Position numbers and translations under genes: made by a program. DNA of 64,000 nucleotides from Ceratotherium simum simum (taxonomy: Eukaryota; Chordata; Mammalia; Perissodactyla; Rhinocerotidae): NCBI RefSeq assembly GCF_000283155.1, contig NW_004454224.1:9744476-9808475 (forward strand). The letters run 5' to 3'. Positions 55,414 to 64,000 of the stretch are shown here, in pieces (the first letter of the stretch is position 1; every line of letters begins with the position of its first letter). The notes beneath the pieces were generated by a model. That model did no database searches. It saw only the letters and a list, made by a program, of their open reading frames with translations, and had not been told where the DNA came from.

Positions 55414-55479
55414 GTCTTGAGAATCACTGCTTTGGTAAATACCCATACTTTCCTTAATCAACCTCTAGCTTTGGATGTT

Positions 55480-55690
55480 TAGTTTCCAATTTTTTTTATT
55501 GTATTTTTTTTTTATTGGAAATAAGACTACAAAGAACATTTTTGTTCATAAAACTTTGGATTTTAATGGCTAGTTTTCTTAGAACAAGAAATGCTGAGTC
55601 AAGGAAGATGAACATTTTTAAGCTCCTGATATATATTGCCAGTTTGTTTTCTAGAAAGACTACCAGTCTACCATTGCATTAGCAGAGTAT
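55480..55690 (-). repeat. LINE-1 3' fragment, antisense
   Basis: attggaaataagactacaaagaacatttttg and gctcctgatatatattgccagtttgttttctag are L1 3' complement phrases. Confidence 0.65.
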
Positions 55691-56466
55691 GATGCTTAAG
55701 GTTATTTGATCTAACACGAGCCAATGGAAGATTCTGGCTCAAAGAATTAGGAAATATTTCAGGGGGAAGGCCCTCTTCTCATTTTACCTCTAAAGTCTCT
55801 CCCCCTTAGTGACCCTTCTTCACTCCTAAGGTTCTAGCCGCCCACTGGGATCCTCTACCTGGAAATCCCAAAGGCACACACCAGCCTAACACGTCCAAAA
55901 CGAAGTCATTTGTCACCTTTCCACCCCTTTTCCACCCAAATGCCCCAAATCCAGAAAACACACCTAGCACTGTGGCTGGGACCAAGGTAATAACCTTGAT
56001 AAATACGGGAACCAGATTCCCGTTAACCAAGTCACCCTTTCAAGATGACTCGAGCGCACACGGAGCGCAGAGATGACGAGGGAGACAGAAAGGACGACAC
56101 GCTCTTCCTCCCCCGCGTTGAGCACAGAATGGGACATTCGCGGGCATGTACACGACAGCGCCTGCGCACCAAGGCACAGGACAGAAGGGTGACGAACGTG
56201 CGTCACGGAGCTTCGCCAAGCAGGCGGTACCCGGAAAAGAAGTCCCGCGGCTGCTGGGGAGACGCGGTTTCGGTACGCGGCACCGGGGACGCCGCGCGCC
56301 CGAGACCCACGTCTGCACCCTGCTAGAGACAACGGCGCAGCCGCCGTAAGGCGGACCGACCACCAGGCGCGGGCGCGCGCGCGTTGGTGTTTGTGCGCGT
56401 GCGCGCGCGGAGTCGGAAACCCGGAGAAGGAAGCAGAGGGGAAGGGGTGGGGTTGAATCCGGCTCT

Positions 56467-56478
56467 CGCGCATGCGCG
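56467..56478. promoter_or_regulatory. NRF1-type palindromic site
   Basis: cgcgcatgcgcg matches the NRF1 consensus YGCGCAYGCGCR. Position about 370 bases upstream of the ATG fits a proximal promoter. Binding is not shown by sequence alone. Confidence 0.7.
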
Positions 56479-56492
56479 CGCCGCGCAAACCA

Positions 56493-56501
56493 TTTGGCGG
56501 G
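56493..56501 (+). promoter_or_regulatory. E2F-type site
   Basis: tttggcggg followed by tttttc matches the E2F core TTTSGCGS, 14 bases downstream of the NRF1-type site. E2F control of polymerase alpha subunits at G1/S is established for mammals. Confidence 0.65.
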
Positions 56502-56845
56502 TTTTTCTTGGCTGCTCCATTCTGTTCCCGTCATTGAGATGCTCGGCGGTAGCTTTTAGGAGTCAGGACGTTCTCCCCAGGGAAGCGACTTCTCGAGATT
56601 TCTGCTCACGTCCTTCGGGCGTTTGGGGGCTTCCCTCACATTTAAAAAAAAAAAAGTGTTTCTCTGTGACTGACAGCTGGGCCTTCTGACCGCCTGCGGT
56701 CTTGGGCCATTTGGTCACCTTCTGTCTTGGTCCCCCGAAGGGTGAAAGGATCAGAGGGACCTCGTCCTGCTCATCGATCTCCACGCCCGTGAGCTTCTTG
56801 GACTCAGGTCGGAGCTGGCTGGGCCCGGCCCCCAGCTGGGTCACC

Positions 56846-56924
56846 ATGGCCGTGTCCGCAGAGCACCTGCTGGAGGAATTGCGGATCTTCGGCCTAGACT
56901 GCGAGAAGGCTCTGCTCGAGAAAT
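56846..56924 (+). CDS. POLA2: POLA2 coding exon 1
   Basis: 26 codons plus one base; donor t|gtgagt. Its 5'UTR begins upstream at an undetermined start in or after the CpG island. Confidence 0.95.
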
Positions 56925-59900
56925 GTGAGTCCCTCGCCCCCGCCGCGGCCCCCAGCCCAGGTCCATGCTCTCGCCCCGTGTTCCCAGTCGCCTAGAACCC
57001 AAAGGGGAGTGCTTCCAAGTTTCACCTCCCGTAGGTCGGACTTCTCAGTGATTGTAAGACGAAGAATTAAGCTGAGTTTTGGCATTTGGGATGTGGGGAC
57101 TGTGAATGCTCACGGGGTACTGCTTGGATTCCAACTCAAATATAAGACTATGAAGCACGATTTTAAATCAGCACAGTTCCAGAAAGGTGGAACTGGGACG
57201 TGCCAGGTTCAGACTAGGCCTGGTGGCATCTGCGGGTTTGGAAATTGTTTAAGCCTCAGAACAGAGCAAGCAAGATGTTGGGGTTTTGAAATGTAGCTTT
57301 TTATTCCTGGCTCCACCCCTTCCAGCCTACCCCTAAACTTCCGAGCCATCAATTCTCATCACAGCTGTTGGTGGTCTGCAAATATGAGTCCCTTGAGGTG
57401 GGTTCCTAAAATTGACTTTTAGCTTTGGAAGGAACTTTAGGGAGCTTGTCAGCTGTTTACAGATGGAGAAACAGATAAGGAGAGTTAATAGGCTGAGCTG
57501 GTCTCCGAACCCAGGTCTCCTGTCCCTGAGTCTAGTGCTCCATTATATTGATCCATTGTATTGGTCAGGCTCTGGGGTGGTGTAAGGAGTTGTTGGAATC
57601 AAAGTCCTGGGAGATATGGAAGTTCTCAGTTTTAGAATCAGGATGAATGTGCACCTGCCTTAACCATTCATCAACAGTTTGAGCTTCTTTTTTAATGTAT
57701 AAAACCAGAATGCAAACAGTTCATTTCTCATGAGAGATCAAAATACTTCAAGTTCTTATGCCCAGTGCACTCTCTTCCTAAAAGGACACTTAAAGGAGAA
57801 ACCCAATCATAATCAGAAATTTCTTTAGTGAGCCTGAAATCAAAACAAGAGAAATTAGTTGCGTGAACCAAATTTGTAAGTCCAAGATGCCTGTTGCTTC
57901 CATCTCACAAATGACTTACACTGGCACTGGAATTCTAGACTTTGAATTCATAATCACCAGCCTCAATGGGACTTTAATATTGCCTGACAGTTGTACCATA
58001 TTTCTTTGGTCTATTCACTCTGAGTCTTCTAGATGACTCTTTTCTACCTTCTGCCCCTTTAACATCCTTCTGTCCTAGTCTCAGCTGATTGACTTACTTC
58101 CTGTTTCCCCGAGAAAATAGAAGCCATTAGAAAACTTCCATAAGCTACCACCATTACTTCTTCCCACCTACCTGTGTCTGTGCCATATACCTCGCCTTTC
58201 TTCCTATGACAATGAATAAATTCTTTGCAAAAGCCAAACGTTCTACTTGAGTCCTAAATCCCATTCCTTCTCACCTTCGTAAGGATATCACTCCAGTAAT
58301 TCTCACCTCTTATGTATTTACTATTTTTCTCTCTATAAGATTTTTTCCATAACAGCATAGAAATGTGGTTCTTACTCTTGCCTTTAAAGTATTCCGTGGA
58401 CCCCACTTCCCACTCCAGTTCTCTCCTTCTTAATTACAGCAGACCTCAAAAGGGTTGCCCATACTTGCTGTCTTCAAATTTTTCCTCCTTAAACCCATTT
58501 CAGTGGACTTTTTCCTCCTCACCACTTGATTGAAACTGCCCTTCTCAAGGTCGCCAATGACCTTCACCTGGCTAAGCCAGTGGTGAATTTTCAGTCCTCA
58601 TCTTGACTGATCAGCAGCATTTGACACCATTCATCATGTCCTCTTCCTTAAAACACGTTTTTCTCTTAGCTTCTTGGACACAGCTCCTTGTTTTCGTAGC
58701 TTCGTTGTCACCACTTCTCAGGCTTTGCAGGTTCATCCTCATCCTGAGCCCCAAGATACACTCACTTCCTTGGTGATCTCACCTGGTCTCATGGCTTTAC
58801 ATCCCATGTGTTTGCTGATGATTCCCAAATTTATATCTTAGCCCAGACCTCTTTCCTGAACCACCAGCTGTCTGTCCATCTGGCTACTTGATGTCTCCAA
58901 TTGGATGTCTAATTGGCATCACGAACTCTCGGTGTCTAAAACTAAGCTCCTCGTGTCTCCTCTCTCCCCTCAGAGTAGTTCCTCCTGCTGTCTTCCCCAC
59001 TCAGTTAATAGCAACTCCACCCTTCCAGGTGCTCAGGCAAAAACTGGCAGCATCCTCCTTGACTCTTTTCTTTCCTCACACCTCACACCAATCAGCAAAT
59101 CCCCCTGGCTTTACCTTCAGGATATATCCTATCCAGAATCCAATCACTTCTCACTGCCTCCACATTGAGCCAAGCCACCATCATCTCTCACCTGGATTTT
59201 GCCATGATTCTGTTAATTGGTCCCCCTGATTCTGCCCTTGTCTCCTTCAGTCTATGCTTAACACAGCAGCCAGAGTGATCCTGTGAAATGCAAGTCAGAT
59301 CATGTTCCTGTTCTGTTCAGACCCTCTAGTAATTTCTCAGCTTGCGCAGAGTACCAACCAGGGTAATGACAGTGGCCAACAATCTGCACCCCCTTTACTC
59401 TTTCAACTCATCTTATTTTTTCTTTTTGGTGAGGAAGATGAGCTAACATCTGATGCCAATCCTCCTCTTTTTTGCTGAGGAAGATTGGCTCTGGGCTAAC
59501 ATCCATGCCCATCTTCTTCCACTTTATATGGGACTTTGCCACAGCATGGCTTGAAAAGTGGTGCGTTGGTCTGCGCCCAGGATCTGAACCCCGGGCTGCC
59601 GCAGCGGAGTGCGCACACTTAACCGTTACGCCACCGGGTCGGCCTCATCAACTCATCTTCTGTCTCCTCCTTCTTTGCTGCATTCCATTCGGCTTCTTCC
59701 TTCCACCTCAGGATCTCTGCCTGAAGGCTCTTTCCGTCAACACTGCATGGCTCACTCCTTCACTTCCTTCAAGTCTTTACTCAAATGTCACCCTCTCGGG
59801 GCTGGCCCAGTGGTGTAGTGGTTAAGTTCGTGTGCTCCGCTTTGGTGGCCTGGGGTTCGTGGGCACGGACCTACCCACTGCTCATCAAGCCATGCTGTGG

Positions 59901-61552
59901 CGGCATCCCACATATAAAGTAGAGGAAGATGGGCACAGATGTTAGCCCAGAGCCAATCTTCCTCAGCAAAGAAGAGAGGAGGATTGGCAACAGATCCTAG
60001 CTCAGGGCTAATCTTCCTCACCAAAAAACAAAAAAAAAATATCACCTTCTCAATGAAGCCTTCCCCAATCATTGTATTTAAAATTGCCACCCCCTGACCA
60101 ACTCCCTGATCCCTCTCCTGGCTCTATTTTCCTACGTAGCGCATTCAACCATCTAACATACATGTTTTACTTGTTTGTTTTCCGTCTCCCCCCAGTAGCA
60201 AGCTTTGTGAAGACAAGGATTCTTCTCTGTTTTGTTCACGGCTGTGTTCTCGTGCCTAGAACTTTGCCTGGCACTAGTGGGTGCTGAATAAATATTGATT
60301 GAATAAATAAAGGATTATTTTCTTTTTTCAAGGTGAAAGCTGCAAGAAATAAACTAAGTTCTAACATGTCCAATTTTCCCCTCTTCAGTGGTAGAGCTGT
60401 GCATTCTCTATGGACAGAACGAGGAGGGAATGGTAGGCGAGCTGATCGCCTTCTGCACCAGCACGAATAAAGCTGGCCTTACCTCAGAGACCCTGAACTC
60501 TTTTGAGCATGAGGTAAGAACAAAATGTAAGCAAGCTAATAATACAGTTCACGAGAGGTGGTGTGATATATTGAGAAGAGAGTGGGCTTCGGAATCAGAC
60601 CTGGATTCCAGTCCCAATGGTGAGCTTGAGCAAGTTACTTAATGTCTCTGGGCCTCGGTTTCCTCTTCTGTCAGTGTTTCTAATAATCCATATTTTTTAT
60701 GATTATTGCAATAATTAAATGAGAATGGATGTAAATCACCTAAAACTGTGCTCAGCAGGTGGTAAGTCTTCAACAAATAATTGGCATTATTTTTAGAATT
60801 GTTATGTGTTGTGGAGAAACAGTCACAGAGTAAGTCTTTATTTTAGTCTGGCGTGTGTATCTTCTTAATTCTTACTCTGAGGATTTTATATCTTTGATTA
60901 TATTTCATATGCCTGTTATTACCTCAGGGCTGTGGAAAACACCTCCTCTACTACTTGACTATGGAATAATATATTCATTATCTTTTATTCCTCAGTTTCT
61001 GAGCAAAAGATTGTCCAAAGCCCGGCACAGCGCCTGCAGGGACAGCGGGCACGCGGGAGCCAGAGACATTGTTTCCATACAAGAGCTGTATCCTTTTCTG
61101 CTGAAGGTCTTTGCATCCGGCCACATATCGTATTTTATAATTTGTCTAGAGTCGAATGTGTAATTTAAAAACAAATAATAAGGGCCGGCCCCGTGGCTTA
61201 GCGGTTGGGTGCGCGCACTCCGCTGCTGGCGGCCCGGGTTCAGATCCCGGGCGCGCACCGACGCACCGCTTCTCCGGCCATGCTGAGGCCACGTCCCACA
61301 TACAGCAACTAGAAGGATGTGCAGCTGTGACATACAACTATCTACTGGGGCTTTGGGGGAAAAATAAATAAATAAATAAATAAATAATAAAAACAAATAA
61401 TAAAAAGTACCTAATATTCAGATTTCTTATTTAATCAACGCTTGTCTGAGATTCTGGGTGGAAGTTTATTGTTTTTCTTAACCAGTGTTTTTAGAATTGA
61501 AGTGGAGGAAGAAGAGGAGACCCTCTTGAACTCTTATACCACACCCTCTAAG
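56846..61552 (+). CDS. POLA2: DNA polymerase alpha-primase subunit B, first four coding exons (3' part outside window)
   Basis: POLA2 is the non-catalytic B (70-kDa) subunit that tethers POLA1 and primase for initiation of nuclear DNA replication. Four exons splice in frame: 56846-56924, 60389-60513, 60996-61087 and 61495-61552, giving residues 1-118 of about 598. The start MAVSAEHLLEELRIFG... (good context, tcaccatggcc) differs from human MSASAQQLAEELQIFG at a few positions. Next comes the globular N-terminal domain (LYGQNEEGMVGELIAFCTS, GLTSETLNSFEHE), then SKRLSKARHS and the acidic EVEEEEETLL tract leading to a Ser/Thr-rich region carried by later exons. The phosphodiesterase-like and OB domains lie beyond the window. 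No break was seen. Confidence 0.96.
59415..59647 (-). repeat. ERE SINE, antisense, with 12-bp target-site duplication
   Basis: T-rich start, gatgagctaacatctgatgcc body, and a ccaccgggtcggcc end. tcaactcatctt is repeated at 59403-59414 and 59648-59659. Confidence 0.93.
59798..60036 (+). repeat. ERE SINE
   Basis: ggggctggcccagtggtgtagtgg head and a full ERE2 body ending ctcaccaaaaaac plus A run. Flanks aaatgtcaccctctc and aaatatcaccttctc are an imperfect 15-bp duplication (13 matches). Confidence 0.92.
60389..60513 (+). CDS. POLA2: POLA2 coding exon 2
   Basis: Acceptor ctcttcag, donor gag|gtaaga. It completes a Leu codon and encodes VELCILYGQNEEG through SFEHE. Confidence 0.96.
60514..60995 (+). 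repeat. POLA2 intron 2 with MIR SINE
   Basis: MIR at about 60550-60785 (ggattccagtcccaatggtgagcttgagcaagttactt; gcctcggtttcctcttctgtc). Rest unique. Confidence 0.75.
60996..61087 (+). CDS. POLA2: POLA2 coding exon 3
   Basis: Acceptor attcctcag, donor ct|gtatcc. 30 codons, FLSKRLSKARHSACRDSG through IVSIQE, plus two bases of Leu. Confidence 0.95.
61182..61388 (+). repeat. ERE1 SINE with 15-bp target-site duplication, young
   Basis: In POLA2 intron 3. Head gggccggccccgtggcttagcgg is close to consensus, then ggcggcccgggttcagatcc and ggggctttgggggaaaaataaataaataa. The 15-mer aaaaacaaataataa occurs exactly at 61167-61181 and 61389-61403. Confidence 0.96.
61495..61552 (+). CDS. POLA2: POLA2 coding exon 4
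   Basis: Acceptor gtttttag, donor aag|gtgagc. It completes Leu and adds IEVEEEEETLLNSYTTPSK. Phase and length agree with the neighbouring exons. Confidence 0.95.
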
Positions 61553-64000
61553 GTGAGCACACAGGGTTTAGAAATTCCGTTCTACAAGTAGGATTTTTTC
61601 CTTTATTCTAAAAATATTATCACAACATTTGAAGTTCTGAGGGAGTAAATGAACCACTCATACGATTGTGACTATATTTCCACTTATGCGTCTTCCTTTC
61701 CGATCATATGCATAGATGTTTTTATGTCATGGCAGTCCTTGTGACACATGGTTATCCTGCTTTTTCCAGTTAGCATATCATAAGATTTCTGTAAAGACAG
61801 TTTCTCCATTACTCCTTTTAATGGTTGCATAGTTTTGTATCCAGTGGAGATACTGTGATCACATAATCCAGTTCTAACGTTGGACCCCAGTGTGAGAGGT
61901 AGAGGAAAAGCATTGTCCTCAAAGGCTGAGTGAGAAGATCTCGGTGACCTTGGGGGAGTTGTTTTATCTCTCTGAGCTGCAGTTTCCTTACCTATAAAAT
62001 CTGGATTCGTTCGTTCATTTGCTGAGCAGCTGCTCTGTTCAGGCACTGTACTAGACACAGGCAAACAGTGGTGAATGAAACAGGCACGGAGAGGCTCTGC
62101 TCTCAAGAAGCGCATAGCCAGAGGATGTATGCCCTATCTTGGAGGGCTTGAACATAAAATGAATATGTAACGTACCAGGCCCACAGCAGTGCATTCAGTA
62201 ATAGTAGTTACTCCTTATACAAAATAAACTTGTGGAAACCCATAAACGTGGAGCAAGCCTTAATTTTTCAAAGTAAATGACATTGTAAGAAAGAAGGTAA
62301 GTAGTTTAGGTATGCCTATGGAGAGCAGGAGAGCTAAAAATGTGCCCTGTGAAGTCGCTAACACAAAACCAGGTGCATATAATGTTAAAGGAAATAATGA
62401 GATTTTCCTTAGTTTATTGAAGTTGGAGAGATTATAAAATTAGCACTTGATTTTCCCCCTAAAGATGGTTTTCTCCTGGAGTCCACATCTCAGTAGAAGG
62501 CACCTCCATTCTTCCATTGCTCAGGCCGGGAACCTCGGAGACCTGGAATCTTCCTTTTCTCTCACACCCCACATCCAACTTATATGCTGGTCCTGGCGGC
62601 CCTCCTTCCAGGATCTGGGCCCTCTCCCTATCTCCACTGCCACCACACACCATCGTCTCCTTCTGAATGAAGGAAGCCGCCTAAATGGTCCCCTGGCTTC
62701 TTTCTGCCTTGTCCACCTCTAACTGATTCTCCACGCAGCAGCCACAGTGCTCCTTGCAAATGAAAGTCAGGCCAGGTTTTCCTTGCTCACAGCTCTCCAC
62801 GGCTGTCCATCTTCCTTAGTAATACTCAGAGTCTGGACCTCTGGGTGTGTGAGGTTCTGTCTGAGCTGGCCCCTGCTCCCTCTGTCCTCTTCCCACTCTC
62901 CTCCTCACTCTGTCTCCTTGCTGTTCTTCAGACACACCAAACGTGTCCACCTCATAAGTCCCCTGTTGGAAGGACCAAACCTGCCTAAAGTGGCAACCAC
63001 CTCCTCTTTCCTTCCTTTATTTTCTTCTCTTGCTTTATTTTTCTCCATAGAATTTAATACCTCGAGACATGTTATATATTTTCTCTCTGTTTTAGTCCGT
63101 CTCCCTACATTAGAATGGAAGCTCCTTGAGGACAGAGATGTTGCTTTATCCGCCTCTGTTTTCCCGGTGCCTGGCACGTTAATAGTTGTTGAAGGACAGA
63201 CCAAGAGCAGCTGCTTGGCTCTCTAGGTAGGATCAAGCAGAACTGCACTACCTGGTGGGGCTACCACAATGTTGATCTGATTGACAACTTCACAGCTCCA
63301 TAATTTATCTGATTCGTCTGTCTATCCAGAGTTGATCATATTCTTGGAGACTGATTCATGGTAACCCAGCTCTCAGTAGACTGATGCATATGTCAGATGC
63401 AAATTTACTATCGAAGTATAAACCCTTCCAATGACTGAAATACCACACTGAGGACGCCCCATTCCTGCCACAAAAGTACTTAGGAGGCTCAATTACCTCA
63501 AAATTAGGAGGTTTGTGCCCAGGGAATCAGAGTTGGGTGAGTGGGATTGAAATGAGCCAGCAATGTGCTATGTGTCAGAGGAGACACAGTTTGGGTCTGG
63601 CCAGAGATTTGTAAATTGCTTAGAACAGCATCCATCACATGGAAACTGCTCCATCATTGTTAGGCCATGCGTCAAGGGCAGCATAATAAAAGTCATAGTG
63701 CCAAACAGCCCTTCTCAACAAACAGTGCCACGGTGAAGTGGCTCGACCCTTGTCAGGTCTTGGGGGCAGGTGTCCCTCTGTTCTAGAGGTGACTATGTCA
63801 GTGGCCTTAGCTTATCACCATTAAATATTTGACTTATGCAATTGACAGCTATCCTTTTGCCTCCATCCTCACCATGTAAATCTTCTGGTTATAATTCGGC
63901 TTTCCACATGTCCTGCCTGACGGGGAGAGAATCTGTTAGCCTGAAGATTTGAGGTTCCCATGCCATCGGCATTATATTTCTTTCTCTTTTTTTTTTTTTT
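61553..64000 (+). other. POLA2 intron 4 (continues past window)
   Basis: MIR-like text at about 61895-62070 and an L2 LINE end in sense at about 62460-63200 (ctcacaccccacatccaac; gaatggaagctccttgaggacagag). The rest looks unique. The window ends in a T run (63987-64000) that may start an antisense SINE or LINE tail. No further POLA2 exon recognised. Confidence 0.6.
62460..63200 (+). repeat. L2 LINE 3' end, sense
   Basis: Parallel to the L2 at 58980-60310 (cagccacagtgctccttgcaaatgaaagtcaggcc; ggtgcctggcacgttaatagttgttgaa). Degenerate frames. Confidence 0.75.

Larger units (their letters stand above)
56040..56560. promoter_or_regulatory. POLA2: CpG island, POLA2 promoter
   Basis: Dense CG dinucleotides across about 520 bp, in contrast with CG-poor flanks, ending about 290 bp before the POLA2 ATG. 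It contains perfect NRF1-type and E2F-type sites and no TATA box, as expected for a housekeeping replication gene. Open frames on the minus strand here reflect base composition. Island limits are by eye. Confidence 0.85.
58440..60310 (+). repeat. L2 LINE ORF end and 3'UTR, sense, split by two EREs
   Basis: caatgaccttcacctggctaag, ctgatgattcccaaatttatatc, ccatcatctctcacctggattttgcc, then ggctcactccttcac and the terminal ggtgctgaataaatattgattgaat. The frames are degenerate. EREs occupy 59415-59647 and 59798-60036. Confidence 0.82.
56925..60388 (+). other. POLA2 intron 1
   Basis: About 3.5 kb. The first 1.5 kb is mostly unique (with a MIR-like piece near 57430-57545). About 58440-60310 is an L2 LINE in sense orientation, itself carrying two EREs in opposite orientations. 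Confidence 0.7.

Noticed and set aside
56040..56534. 164-174-codon frames on the minus strand in the POLA2 CpG island
   Set aside because: Composition-driven (Arg/Ala/Pro-rich), no family resemblance; a divergent transcript is possible but a protein is not supported.
58888..59229. 113-codon frame in POLA2 intron 1
   Set aside because: Lies in an L2 LINE; both sense frames are degenerate L2 text.

Overview
This is a mammalian nuclear genomic window, most likely from an equid (horse or a close relative). I count sixteen full or near-full copies of the tRNA-derived ERE SINE typical of equids, in both orientations. The coding exons are vertebrate with GT-AG introns. The gene order CAPN1 - SLC22A20 - POLA2, all on the + strand, matches human 11q13. 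No prokaryotic feature, CRISPR array or operon was seen.

Layout: (1) 1-11,712 holds the 3' half of CAPN1 (calpain-1 large subunit): a repeat-filled intron, then twelve coding exons (including a 12-bp microexon) to the stop at 10,951, and a 3'UTR ending near an AATAAA at 11,687. (2) 13,545-29,777 holds a ten-exon SLC22A20 (organic anion transporter OAT6) whose exons join in frame to 555 codons without a break; the human counterpart is classed as a pseudogene. (3) 30,360-56,000 is intergenic and mostly old and young retrotransposon sequence. Its centrepiece is a 6.5-kb LINE-1 (35,645-42,138) bounded by a perfect 16-bp target-site duplication, itself hit by a tiny L1 3' end and by an ERE, with a 760-bp N gap over its reverse transcriptase. 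(4) 56,040-56,560 is a CpG island with NRF1- and E2F-type sites. (5) From 56,846 the first four coding exons of POLA2 (DNA polymerase alpha-primase subunit B) run in frame to residue 118; the gene continues past the window.

The three genes are not a functional unit: a calcium-dependent cysteine protease, a membrane anion/odorant transporter and a replication factor lie together by conserved synteny. I assigned exons by reading splice sites and frames and comparing with family knowledge; no database search was possible. The most useful observations are the intact SLC22A20 frame, the nested L1 locus with readable target-site duplications, two L1 3' tails of 47-74 bp with perfect duplications, an inverted ERE pair inside POLA2 intron 1, and a poly-C run of 36 in a CAPN1 intron of about 100 bp. 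I found no convincing undescribed system.
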